Shown here piece by piece: positions 26,779 through 35,113 of a stretch of 37,905 nt of DNA. This stretch comes from an uncultured bacterium (GTDB lineage Bacteria > Bacillota > Clostridia > Oscillospirales > Acutalibacteraceae). A program made the position numbers and the translations under genes. Numbering within the stretch: position 1 is the stretch's first letter; each line of letters starts with the position of its first letter. The DNA is taken from positions 1-37,905 of the forward strand of contig CASDTH010000036.1 of the NCBI GenBank assembly GCA_949283655.1. Reading direction: 5' to 3'. The notes below the pieces were generated by a model. It ran no database searches. It was not told the origin of the DNA and worked only from the letters and a program-made list of their open reading frames with translations.

Positions 26779-27621
26779 TTATTGCTCCAAACGCGCGCAG
26801 GCCCGGCCTGCGGCATAGGAAACTATGGCGCCGGCAGCCACACAGGCAATCTCAAGCGCCAACTCCGGCGGAGTGATCTGGCCAAATGGCACAATCATCA
26901 CCGTGCTCGCCGCCACAATCCCGAGGATGGCATGTGATATTCCGGAATACCATTTTTGGTATGCCGCATCCACCGCTTTGGGAAGCAGCAGCAGGCAGGC
27001 GCCGGCGCCCACTGCCAATGGGATACAAACCGGAAGCGACAGCCGGGAGATCCCCTCCAGCATCGGCTGATACAGCCCAAAGAACAGCAGAATAGTGGAG
27101 GAGCTCAGCCCGGGCACCACAAAGCTGACACCCCACATTACCCCGCAAAACAGAAAGCCCCACCCATCCGGTGCAATCTGGACGGAGGAGGTCTGCCTGA
27201 GCGCCAGCAGCACCCCTAACATTGCGGCAAAGCCAATACACATCGCCAGATAGGAGCAGCCCCTTCGCCCCTTTTTCCCCGCGTTGTGCCACAATTCCGG
27301 CATCGTGCCAAGGATAAAGCCGATAAACACACAGGTGACGGCCCGGCTGTTTTGCTCCATCAGCCATCCTGCCAGCCCCGACAGGCCGATAAAGCCGACC
27401 CCTATCCCGAGCAGAAATACGCACAGCTTCAACCAATGCGCACGGATGGCTTTGAACGGGTGCGACAAAAGCTCGAGCAACGGACGGTACATGCCGAACG
27501 CTACACACAGCGTGCCGCCGCTGATCCCCGGCATGATTGCCCCAAAGCCGACCACAACGCCCTGGAGCAGCCGCACGCTATTTTGTTTGATCCCTGTTTT
27601 GATCAGACGTCCCTTTTGCAT
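26779..27621 (-). CDS. popT: DUF368 family polyprenyl-phosphate translocase (PopT-like)
   Basis: The 280-aa polytopic membrane protein carries the DUF368 hallmarks: VVVGFGAIMPGISGGTLCVAFGMY near the N-terminus and the internally repeated VSFVVPGLSSSTILLFFGLYQPML. DUF368/PopT proteins have been reported to flip undecaprenyl phosphate back across the membrane for reuse in wall synthesis. The start ATG shares one base with the ktrA stop (TGATG), a strong sign of coupling. It is the last gene of the potassium operon. Confidence 0.85.
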   Translation of the reverse strand: MQKGRLIKTGIKQNSVRLLQGVVVGFGAIMPGISGGTLCVAFGMYRPLLELLSHPFKAIRAHWLKLCVFLLGIGVGFIGLSGLAGWLMEQNSRAVTCVFIGFILGTMPELWHNAGKKGRRGCSYLAMCIGFAAMLGVLLALRQTSSVQIAPDGWGFLFCGVMWGVSFVVPGLSSSTILLFFGLYQPMLEGISRLSLPVCIPLAVGAGACLLLLPKAVDAAYQKWYSGISHAILGIVAASTVMIVPFGQITPPELALEIACVAAGAIVSYAAGRACARLEQ

Positions 27622-28301
27622 CAAACTGTTTCCGCCCATTCCGATAAATGATTCAACCCGGCCTTGCTGCCGGCGACAAACATGATATCCCCTTTGCGAA
27701 ACACATAATCGGGATGAATGCTCTCAATAACCGCCCCATTGTTTTCAATCGCGATGATATTCAAACCAAACTGCCCGCGCAGGTTGACCTCCAAAATCGT
27801 TTTGCCCACTATTTTTTCCGGAATGATCAGCTTGGAGATATTGACCCGCTCGCTCAGCTGAATAAAATCCAGCATTTTGGAGGTCTCCAGGCGGTGCGCC
27901 AGGCGGATGGCCATATCGCGCTCCGGATAGACCACCTCCGCGCCGAGCTTGGCCAATATTTTGCCATGCTCGCTGCTGTTTGCCTTGGCCACGACCAGAG
28001 GAATCCCAAGCTCAACCAGGTTCAATGTAGTGAGGATTGAGGTGTCAATCTGCTCCCCAATGCATACCACCACCACATCGCAATTTTGAATGCCGGTTTC
28101 CATCAGGGATTTTTTATCCAGGCTTCTCACAATCATTGCGTTTTCTGTGATCTCACGGAACTCGCGGATTTTCTCCTCGCTCTTGTCCAAAACAAGCAGC
28201 TCTGCGCCGGAATCCGCCAGCTCCATCGCCAGGGCGTACCCAAACCGCCCCAATCCTATAATGCCATAAATAGCCTTATCCTTCTTCGGTTTATGAAACA
28301 T
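27621..28301 (-). CDS. ktrA: Potassium channel gating subunit, KtrA/TrkA-like RCK protein
   Basis: The 226-aa cytoplasmic RCK protein binds nucleotides and gates KtrB. RCK_N has GLGRFGYALA and, after strand 2, VLDKSEE with Asp favouring NAD(H)/ATP-type ligands. RCK_C (TrkA_C) spans about 140-226; in B. subtilis KtrA this domain binds c-di-AMP. ATG 28301 has CAGGAGGT upstream. It is 16 nt downstream of ktrB. Confidence 0.9.
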   Translation of the reverse strand: MFHKPKKDKAIYGIIGLGRFGYALAMELADSGAELLVLDKSEEKIREFREITENAMIVRSLDKKSLMETGIQNCDVVVVCIGEQIDTSILTTLNLVELGIPLVVAKANSSEHGKILAKLGAEVVYPERDMAIRLAHRLETSKMLDFIQLSERVNISKLIIPEKIVGKTILEVNLRGQFGLNIIAIENNGAVIESIHPDYVFRKGDIMFVAGSKAGLNHLSEWAETV

Positions 28302-28317
28302 AACTACCTCCTGCTTA

Positions 28318-29616
28318 TCAGCCAATTGCAATATTTCCGTTTGGATAGCGAATCCGCTCCCCCTGGGTAAAATGCCAGAGTGAGGCGATGGTCAGAGGGC
28401 CAAGCCGCCCAATGTACATAACCATAACCGACAACAGCTTACTGCCGTCAGAAAGGCCCGGCGTAATCCCCGTGGAAAGCCCGACCGTGCCGAAAGCGCT
28501 GGTGACCTCAAACAGCGCATCCATCAGCGAAATACTGGGCTCCATGACCACCATCAGATAGGTCCCCGTCAGAATAACGCCCAGGGCGATCAGCGTAATC
28601 ACCGCCGCCTTGCGGAAAGCGTCCGACGGGATAGAATAATGGAAGCCCTTCTCCGTCTCATTGGTGGCAGCCGACTTTATGCCCTGTAGCAGCACAAAAA
28701 AGGTGCTTGTTTTGATACCGCCGCCGGTCGAACCGGGGGAAGCGCCAATAAACATCAGAGCGGTCAGCACAAGCAGGCCGGACGTTGAAAACGTACCGAG
28801 CGGATAGGTGGAAAAGCCGGCTGTTCTGGCGGATACGCTGTGAAAGAAAGCGCCGAGCCATGTCACATCCTCGGTCAGCTTGATCAAAACGGCGCCAGCG
28901 GCGATTAAAACCACACTGACGGAGAGCACCACCTTCGTGTGCATAGAGAATTTTCTCCAGCAAAACCGCTTTTTCAATATCTCCTGAATCACCAGAAAAC
29001 CGATTCCCCCAAAAAAGATCAGCCCGCAGGTGACCAGATTCAGCATCACGTTATCCCGATAAGGAATCATATTTTGCAGATTGCCCAAAATATCAAAGCC
29101 CGAGTTGTTAAACGCCGCCACTGAGTGAAACAGACTGATCCCTGCGGCCCTGAGCGGCGGATAATCCTGGATAAACACCGTAAAACTCAAAACAGCGCCT
29201 GAAAGCTCAAAGACCAGCGTCGTCACAAAAATGCTTTTGACAAACCGGACCATCCCCTTGCCGGAATCCAGATTCATTGCCTCCCGGATCAGGCTTCTCC
29301 CCTTCAAATTGACCCGTTTTCCCATCGCCAGGATGATGCCCGCGCCCACTGCCGTTACGCCAAGCCCTCCGATCTGGATCAGGGAGCCCAGAAAGAACTG
29401 CCCAAGCGGCGTAAAGGTATCCCCTGCGTCAATCGCGATCAGCCCTGTCACACAGACGGCGCTGGTAGAGGTATATAACGCGTCAATATACCGCACGGTT
29501 ACGCCATCCTGAATGCTGCACGGTAACATCAGAAGCACGGAGCCCAGCAGGATGACAAGCGCAAAGCCCAGCGCGATGATGCGCCCTGGGGATTGCCGTT
29601 TAATCAGCTGAATCAT
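28318..29616 (-). CDS. ktrB: Potassium uptake membrane subunit KtrB/TrkH family
   Basis: The ~432-aa protein has four M1-P-M2 repeats. Each contributes a filter strand with Gly: TSTSAVCVTGLI, AFNNSGFD, SARTAGFST and AFGTVGLSTG. The conserved GASPGSTGGGIKT segment of the third-repeat gate region is also present. It imports K+ (with Na+ coupling in B. subtilis KtrAB). ATG 29616 has GAGG about 9 nt upstream; an in-frame GTG at 29652 is an alternative. It lies between kdpE and ktrA. Confidence 0.92.
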   Translation of the reverse strand: MIQLIKRQSPGRIIALGFALVILLGSVLLMLPCSIQDGVTVRYIDALYTSTSAVCVTGLIAIDAGDTFTPLGQFFLGSLIQIGGLGVTAVGAGIILAMGKRVNLKGRSLIREAMNLDSGKGMVRFVKSIFVTTLVFELSGAVLSFTVFIQDYPPLRAAGISLFHSVAAFNNSGFDILGNLQNMIPYRDNVMLNLVTCGLIFFGGIGFLVIQEILKKRFCWRKFSMHTKVVLSVSVVLIAAGAVLIKLTEDVTWLGAFFHSVSARTAGFSTYPLGTFSTSGLLVLTALMFIGASPGSTGGGIKTSTFFVLLQGIKSAATNETEKGFHYSIPSDAFRKAAVITLIALGVILTGTYLMVVMEPSISLMDALFEVTSAFGTVGLSTGITPGLSDGSKLLSVMVMYIGRLGPLTIASLWHFTQGERIRYPNGNIAIG

Positions 29617-29664
29617 AGCATATAGCCTCGCTTCCTGCAAAATCTCAAACACACGGTTTTCTGG

Positions 29665-30372
29665 TCACTCGCCGTCAATCATGCGGTAGCCCACACCGAG
29701 CTCATTGAGAATATAGGGGTTTTCACCCGGGCGGCTGCCAAATTTTTTGCGGATATTCGCCATATTGACCTGCAGCTTTTTGGTGCTGCCGGGATCCGGC
29801 CCGCCCCAAATGACACGGGCAATAGCGGCGTAGGTCAGCACCTTGCCCGAATGCTCGGAAAGCAGGGCGACAATGTTGTATTCCGTCTGTGTCAGCTTCA
29901 CCTCCCGGCCGTCAACGCAGACCTGCCTGCGGTCATAATCAATGACGAGCCCCCCGGCCGTAAACGTGCCCCCCGGGAGCGCGCCGGATGCCGCACTGTG
30001 CCGGCTGTTGCGCAGCGCCGCACGCACGCGCGCCATCAGCTCCCCCGTGCCAAACGGCTTTGCGATATAATCGTTTGCGCCCAGATCCAAAGCGGCAATT
30101 TTATCCTGCTCTGCAGTCCGTGCCGACAAAACGATGATAGGCACGATGGAATCCGTGCGAACCGTCCTGATAAATTCCTGCCCATCCTGATCCGGCAGCC
30201 CCAAATCCAAAATCACCAGATCCGGGGTATGGGATAAGAACATGGCGGTTCCTTGGGCGCATGTTTCCGCCGTTAAAACCTGATAGCCATTTGTATCGAG
30301 TATCATTTTGACAAAGCTGCGGATATTGGCTTCATCCTCTATGATGAGAATCTTGTATTTATTATTGCTCAC
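29665..30372 (-). CDS. kdpE: KdpE-like OmpR-family response regulator
   Basis: The 235-aa regulator has a receiver domain with phospho-acceptor Asp56 (VILDLGLPD), IIVLSAR and AKPF. Its winged-helix DNA-binding domain ends in KKLQVNMANIRKKFG and GVGYRMI. It most resembles KdpE. The GTG start overlaps the kinase stop by 11 nt, so the pair is co-translated. The likely target is its own operon and potassium transport genes. Confidence 0.88.
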   Translation of the reverse strand: MSNNKYKILIIEDEANIRSFVKMILDTNGYQVLTAETCAQGTAMFLSHTPDLVILDLGLPDQDGQEFIRTVRTDSIVPIIVLSARTAEQDKIAALDLGANDYIAKPFGTGELMARVRAALRNSRHSAASGALPGGTFTAGGLVIDYDRRQVCVDGREVKLTQTEYNIVALLSEHSGKVLTYAAIARVIWGGPDPGSTKKLQVNMANIRKKFGSRPGENPYILNELGVGYRMIDGE

Positions 30373-31426
30373 TTTCCGTATCCTCCATCTCCAGCGAAAA
30401 ACGGATCACCGTGCCCTGGTTTACGCTGCTCTCCACCTGAAGCTCCCCCCCGTGCGCCTTGATAATCGCAGCGCATACGGATAGGCCAATGCCCATATTA
30501 TGCTTGCTTCTGTCCGTTGGAAGAGCGCCCTTTTCTCCATATCCCTTCAGCAGTGCCTCCAGCCTCTCATGCGGAATCCCGCACCCGTTATCTGCAATTT
30601 CAAAAACCGCCCGGCTCCCGGCCGTGAAAACGCGCAGCGAGAGCCGCGTCATCCCTTTCGCATGGAACACAGCATTTTCCAAAAGATTGGTGAGCACCTG
30701 CTCAATCAGCATGGCATCCATGGGGATACTGATAAAGCGATCCGGGATTTCCACCTCAACCGGCTGCTGCGGATACCGCTTTTTAAATTTGAGAAGGACC
30801 GCGTCAATGAGCTCCTCTAAGACCGTCGGCGTTTTTACAACCGACACTCTTTCCCCGTCAATCCGTGTGACAGATAACAGGTTTTCCACCATCCGGATCA
30901 ACCACTCCGAATCCTCGCGCATTTCACGCAGCAGCTTTTGCTTCTGCTCCCTGCTCAGCAGGTCATAATTCTCCAAAATCGTAGAGCACGAGCCGTAAAT
31001 GGATGTCAGCGGCGTACGTAGGTCATGCGAAATTGCGCGAAGCAAATTGGCGCGCACTTTCTCTTTTTCGCTCTCCGCACGCATACGCTCCTGATTTTTA
31101 ATCCGTGTCGTCAATGTGCTGGTGGTAACGGCCACAAAGAGCATGGCAAGCGCTGAAACCAGATTCTCCGGCATGGAAAAATTGAACTCAAAAAAAGGGA
31201 AGGTAAAGGCAAAGTTAACCGCGAGCACGCTGAGCAGGGATGCAACGATCCCCCACACATACCCGCGGGTGGTCAAAGATACCAGAAACACTGCCAGCAC
31301 ATAGATCATCGGCGCCAGGACCTGCGTGCTGCACAGCTCTTGCAGCAGGATGACTGCCCCAAACGATATGGCCAGGATCAGCACCAGGATCAAAACATTC
31401 CTCATACGGCTTCGGGCTTTTTTCAT
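30362..31426 (-). CDS. Short KdpD-like sensor histidine kinase
   Basis: The 354-aa kinase has a four-helix membrane domain of DUF4118/KdpD type (about 10-105). HisKA follows with AISHDLRTPLTSIYGS (His134), then HATPase_c with NLLENAVFHA, DNGCGIP and GIGLSVCAAIIKAHGG. It lacks the ~400-residue N-terminal KdpD/USP region of full KdpD, so signal input must come through the membrane domain or linker. ATG 31426 follows GGGAGG. It is first in the operon kinase-kdpE-ktrB-ktrA-popT, and no kdpFABC pump genes are present here. Confidence 0.88.
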   Translation of the reverse strand: MKKARSRMRNVLILVLILAISFGAVILLQELCSTQVLAPMIYVLAVFLVSLTTRGYVWGIVASLLSVLAVNFAFTFPFFEFNFSMPENLVSALAMLFVAVTTSTLTTRIKNQERMRAESEKEKVRANLLRAISHDLRTPLTSIYGSCSTILENYDLLSREQKQKLLREMREDSEWLIRMVENLLSVTRIDGERVSVVKTPTVLEELIDAVLLKFKKRYPQQPVEVEIPDRFISIPMDAMLIEQVLTNLLENAVFHAKGMTRLSLRVFTAGSRAVFEIADNGCGIPHERLEALLKGYGEKGALPTDRSKHNMGIGLSVCAAIIKAHGGELQVESSVNQGTVIRFSLEMEDTESEQ

Positions 31427-31455
31427 AATAGCCTCCCAACATCACAACTGAGGGG

Positions 31456-31461
31456 ATTATA
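31456..31461 (-). promoter_or_regulatory. Extended -10 of the potassium operon promoter
   Basis: On minus, TGGTATAAT gives a perfect -10 with the TG extension; no good -35 is visible at normal spacing. It is about 30 nt upstream of the kinase start, so the 5' leader is short. Confidence 0.6.
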
Positions 31462-31521
31462 CCAAAATCGCGGTTAAGATACGGTAAAGGTTGTTTTAAC
31501 GAGCATATTTACGGCGCCTTT

Positions 31522-31680
31522 TCGCATCCGTATACAAGGAGAACATCGCCGTCCGGCGTGCTCAAGCGGGCGCTCACTGCGTTCTCGGGCAAGGAAGCAG
31601 GGAGAATTACGCGGCTAGGGGTGCGGCTACGGCGCTGAAAACCGATGGGTACCCTTGTACGCAGATGTTCCCTTTTATTA
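31522..31680 (-). repeat. Repeat C, full-length copy
   Basis: The segment aligns on minus with 1-76 over about 75 nt and extends further on the side missing from copy 1. Complementary blocks occur in interleaved order: TACAAGG 31533-31539, GAACATC 31541-31547, CCTTGTA 31653-31659 and GATGTTC 31664-31670. The first pairs with the third and the second with the fourth, the arrangement of an H-type pseudoknot. It holds no protein-like frame. It sits between the potassium operon promoter and the PBP terminator. Family and function are unknown. Confidence 0.65.
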
Positions 31681-31761
31681 TAAAATAGTTTTCAATTTTT
31701 TCAGCTGTTTCAAAATATTTTTTAATATTTTAAAAAACCATTATAGCGCAAGCCTCTAAAT
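31681..31761. other. AT-rich spacer
   Basis: This is the rest of the ~420-nt gene-free stretch 31427-31848: a T/A-rich segment with no ORF, promoter pair or repeat that I can support. The promoter, repeat C and the PBP terminator account for the remainder. Confidence 0.5.
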
Positions 31762-31801
31762 GAAAAAACGCGAGCATCTGACAGGCGCCTGTCAGATGCT
31801 C
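31762..31801 (-). terminator. Perfect 30-bp palindromic terminator of the PBP gene
   Basis: Positions 31772-31801 form an unbroken palindrome, arm GAGCATCTGACAGGC. On minus it is followed by GCGTTTTTTC (31771-31762) and on plus by ATTTTTCGCC, so it can act both ways. It lies 48 nt past the PBP stop. Confidence 0.85.
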
Positions 31802-31848
31802 ATTTTTCGCCTATAGATCTTCTGCGATAAACAGGTGCGGGCGCCGGC

Positions 31849-33465
31849 TTATTTCGTTTGCCCTGCGCCCCGCATGATATCCTCTGCAATTTCCTTAAAT
31901 ACCGGTGCGCCGTCTGTCGCACCGGAAGAGCCATCCTCCTTGAGCACTACGATAGCGTATTTTGGAGCATCCGCTGGAAAATATCCTGCAAACCAGGTGT
32001 GCAACGTTTCCATGCCGTTCTCGTCATACCAGCCGCTCTGCGCAGTTGCCGTCTTACCAGCCGCCGTGCCGCCCTCCGGCTTTGCGTGCTTGCCGCTGCC
32101 AGCCTCCACCGTCTGCGTCAGGAAGCGCTGAAGCACCTGCGCCGTGCTTTTCTCCATCGCTTGTAACGGCGGCTGAGGTTCTGCCGTCTCCAGCAAGGCC
32201 CCATTCTCATCCACCAGCCCTTCTACGAGGATGGGTTTCTGATAGGCTCCGTCATTGGCGATGCAGGCATAGAGAGAGGCAAGCTGTAGCGGTGTCGCCA
32301 AAAGCGTACCCTGCCCAAAGGCGAGGTTTGCCAACGCGGCCGGAGCGGTCAGTTCCTCCGCCTCGGGCAGACTCCCCGCCGGGGCGGTCAGGCCATCGGC
32401 CAACTCCGTTTGAATGCCAAAGCCAAGCCTGTCCGCCATTTCTACAATCTGCGCAGGCTCCAGCAAAGAGGCAAGGTGAATAAAATACGGGTTGCAGGAG
32501 ACTTCCATCGCCTGCTCCATATTGAGCGCTCCATGCCCGCCTTCCTCGTGGCAGTGAAACACGGTCTTCCCCTGTGTAATCGTCCCTGTGCAAGTGTAGG
32601 TAAGCGAGGGAGATACGCCGACCTCCAACGCCGCAGCTGCCACAACAGGCTTGAAAATGGAACCGACCGAATAAGGCGTGAGCGCCCGGTTAATCAGGGG
32701 AGAGGCTTCGTCGTACAGGCTTTTCGCCAGATTGTCCGGGTCAAAGGATGGAACGCTTGCCATCGCACGGATTTTGCCAGTCCCGATTTCCAGCACGACT
32801 GCCGCTCCCCGTTCAATTGACGAGTGGGAGAGCGCCCGTTCCACGCTCTGCTGAATTTCCCGGTCGATGGTCAACTGCACGCCCTTGGCAGAATCATAGC
32901 CCGTCCGCTCCACAGCTGGTTGTTCCCCGGTGAGCAACCGCCCCTGTGCATCCACCGAAAATCTTACGCGCAGATCGCTGTTTTCAAGCTGGAGCCAGCT
33001 GTCAAAGCTTTTTTCCAGCCCGGTCTCCCCATGCAGGCCGCCGCTGTCCAAATGACCAATGAGGTGCACAGCGGGCTGCCCGCTCTCATAACGCTGCTTT
33101 GCCGTTACAATCGTAATATCTGCGCAGTCAATTTCGGCCGTCTCCACCTCAACACTGACCGGATAGCCCTTGCTCATCTGCTGCCGGATCGTCTTTAATT
33201 CCTGCGCGCTCACATATGGCTCTATGGCGCTGAGCGCCTTCGGCGTCGGCTTTAATAAGGCAACATAACGCTTGCCCGCGTTGACCAGCGGCCGCCCTGT
33301 ACAATCATAAAATGTACCGCGCGCCGACCCGACTGTAATGGTGCGCGTGTGATTCTGCGCAGCCGCCTGGGCATAGCCGCCCTGGGAAATACTCAAAATC
33401 CGCACAAACAAAAGCCCCAGAGAAAGCGACATAACAAAAAAAACCGCGATTACCCGCTTAGCCAT
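31849..33465 (-). CDS. Class B penicillin-binding protein
   Basis: The 538-aa protein has an N-terminal membrane helix (about 5-24), a pedestal/dimerisation region, and a transpeptidase domain. Its motifs are GSIFKP (Ser269-x-x-Lys272), SCN, and KTATAQSG in place of KTG-T. It crosslinks peptidoglycan outside the membrane. At 538 aa it is short for PBP2/FtsI and lacks a PASTA domain, which fits small PBP2-like or spore-type class B enzymes. ATG 33465 follows AGAAGGGA. It appears monocistronic, and no elongasome or divisome neighbours are seen. Confidence 0.9.
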   Translation of the reverse strand: MAKRVIAVFFVMSLSLGLLFVRILSISQGGYAQAAAQNHTRTITVGSARGTFYDCTGRPLVNAGKRYVALLKPTPKALSAIEPYVSAQELKTIRQQMSKGYPVSVEVETAEIDCADITIVTAKQRYESGQPAVHLIGHLDSGGLHGETGLEKSFDSWLQLENSDLRVRFSVDAQGRLLTGEQPAVERTGYDSAKGVQLTIDREIQQSVERALSHSSIERGAAVVLEIGTGKIRAMASVPSFDPDNLAKSLYDEASPLINRALTPYSVGSIFKPVVAAAALEVGVSPSLTYTCTGTITQGKTVFHCHEEGGHGALNMEQAMEVSCNPYFIHLASLLEPAQIVEMADRLGFGIQTELADGLTAPAGSLPEAEELTAPAALANLAFGQGTLLATPLQLASLYACIANDGAYQKPILVEGLVDENGALLETAEPQPPLQAMEKSTAQVLQRFLTQTVEAGSGKHAKPEGGTAAGKTATAQSGWYDENGMETLHTWFAGYFPADAPKYAIVVLKEDGSSGATDGAPVFKEIAEDIMRGAGQTK

Positions 33466-33612
33466 TTTTATGCTTCCCTTCTGATATCAAAGTACAGGCA
33501 AGACATAGTATGCCCTATTTGACCCCGGACAAACTTTTTGAAATAACGCATATTTGCCGTTTTCCGTGCCTATAATTGGTAACAGAAATCCTAAAACAAA
33601 GGAGCTGTTTTT

Positions 33613-33846
33613 ATGCCGCGTCCCCGTAAGGCCATTGATTACGATGAGGAACTGACAAAGCTGGAGGCACAAATCACCCGCTGCGATAAAACCAAAGCCG
33701 AGCTGCTTGCACGCAGGCAGGAGCTGCTGGGCGCGAAGCGCGAGGCTGAGATGAGCGCGCTTTATGACGCCATGCAGCGCGCCGGCGTATCCGCAGAGGA
33801 GCTGATGCATCTGATCAATCAGGCGCCCTGCCAAAGCGCCGGATAA
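33613..33846 (+). CDS. Small coiled-coil protein (77 aa)
   Basis: The 77-aa soluble protein begins PRPRKAIDYDEELTKLEAQI. A charged, heptad-like helix covers roughly 10-55, then SAEELMHLINQ. This layout is common in small clostridial proteins of unknown role. It is supported by GGAG eight nt before the ATG and a TATAAT box at 33571-33576 without a clear -35. Overlapping minus-strand frames look like shadows. Confidence 0.65.
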   Translation: MPRPRKAIDYDEELTKLEAQITRCDKTKAELLARRQELLGAKREAEMSALYDAMQRAGVSAEELMHLINQAPCQSAG

Positions 33847-34019
33847 TTTTGACGCCAGTGATTTGGGATATTTCTGTAAAAAAACGCGCTACAGGGTTGG
33901 GAGCAGCAACAGGCCACAGCGGAATGACCGCCCGGTCAAATCACGGCCGGTTCTGGAACGCCTCGCTGCTGCCCGCCTGTATCGCAAGCTTTTGCCTGCA
34001 CAAATGAGTAATGGAACGC

Positions 34020-34913
34020 CTATGCTTCGGCCTCCGTCTGATCAAGGATCGGCTTTAGAAACGCCTGTGAGGAAATGCCGTGCGCGCGGTTATACCGGCC
34101 AAGGGTAAAAAGCCAATCCGTATCCTCCTGGCCGGAGGGGATTACATTTACCTTCTCCGCACAAGTAAAAGCTGCCTGAAAGCCCATCTCCTTAAGCACC
34201 TCTCTGGCAGCTTTACAATGCAGCCCATAGGGATAAGCCAGCGCGACCGGAGCTGTTCCGGTCGCCGTTTTGATCTTCTCCTGATTCAGCTGCAAATCCG
34301 CCCGCAAAATTTGCTGATAACGCGCTTTATCCTCCCCCTTGTTGATCGTACACCCGCGCCGTTTCGAGGTGATGGAGTGCATGTTGTTGGTATGGCTTTG
34401 AATCTCCACCAGCCCGCTTTTGCTGAGCTCTGTGATCTCCGGCCAGGTAAGGTAGGAATAGCCGAGGTGATGATCCTCCTTTTCCGTATAGGTATCGGCA
34501 TATTGGCCTACCACCGCCACTATCGCGTGCATCTGGTATTTTTGCAAAAGGGGAAACGCATAGGCATAAAAGCTCTCAAAACCGTCATCAAAGGTAAGCA
34601 TAACCGGCTTTTTCGGGAGGGGCGCTTTCTTCTGTGCATAGTCCAAAAGCTGACCGGTGGAGATCGGGGTAAATCCCCTCTCCCGAAGATAACGCAAATC
34701 CCCCTCGAACTCCTGCACGGAGACGGTATATTTCCCCTGCCGGCTCGCATTCGGCGACATATTATGATACATAATGATCGGCAGGCGCAGCCCTTCCTGT
34801 GGCTGGGCCTGCGCCGGCAAGGCATTTTGGGCCAACAGGGCGGCGGTAGCGGCAGCCAGCAAAATCGACCAGGCCGCGCACAGCTCCCATATCCGCTTCT
34901 TCTGAATTTTCAT
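34020..34913 (-). CDS. Polysaccharide deacetylase (CE4), membrane-anchored or secreted
   Basis: The 297-aa protein has an N-terminal hydrophobic segment (WELCAAWSILLAAATAALLA, ending near AQA). A NodB-homology domain follows: LTFDDGF (catalytic base and metal Asp), SHTNNMH (His-x3-His class metal site) and LAYPYG. It likely removes N- or O-acetyl groups from peptidoglycan or another wall glycan. I chose ATG 34913, with GAGGGG upstream; an ATG 24 nt further up lies before that site. Confidence 0.88.
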   Translation of the reverse strand: MKIQKKRIWELCAAWSILLAAATAALLAQNALPAQAQPQEGLRLPIIMYHNMSPNASRQGKYTVSVQEFEGDLRYLRERGFTPISTGQLLDYAQKKAPLPKKPVMLTFDDGFESFYAYAFPLLQKYQMHAIVAVVGQYADTYTEKEDHHLGYSYLTWPEITELSKSGLVEIQSHTNNMHSITSKRRGCTINKGEDKARYQQILRADLQLNQEKIKTATGTAPVALAYPYGLHCKAAREVLKEMGFQAAFTCAEKVNVIPSGQEDTDWLFTLGRYNRAHGISSQAFLKPILDQTEAEA

Positions 34914-35113
34914 CGTCACAAGCCCCTCTTCCCGCATTCTGTAAACCGGTGTTTGAGATACCGTTTTATATTCTATGTAAATGCAGCCGATAAAAGACTA
35001 ATCACAGCGCATCCCAAACGGCCGGATATTTTGCCTTCAAACAGCATATAGATCATAGCGTTCCACCCATCAGGCGCAGCCCTTTTATGGGCGCCAAAAG
35101 GAAGGGGAGCCTT

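Noticed and set aside
33487..33834. 115-codon frame on minus
   Set aside because: Shadow of the 77-aa coiled-coil gene, which has a good ribosome site on plus.
33863..34108. 81-codon frame on plus
   Set aside because: Overlaps the end of the deacetylase gene, lacks a ribosome site and looks compositionally random.
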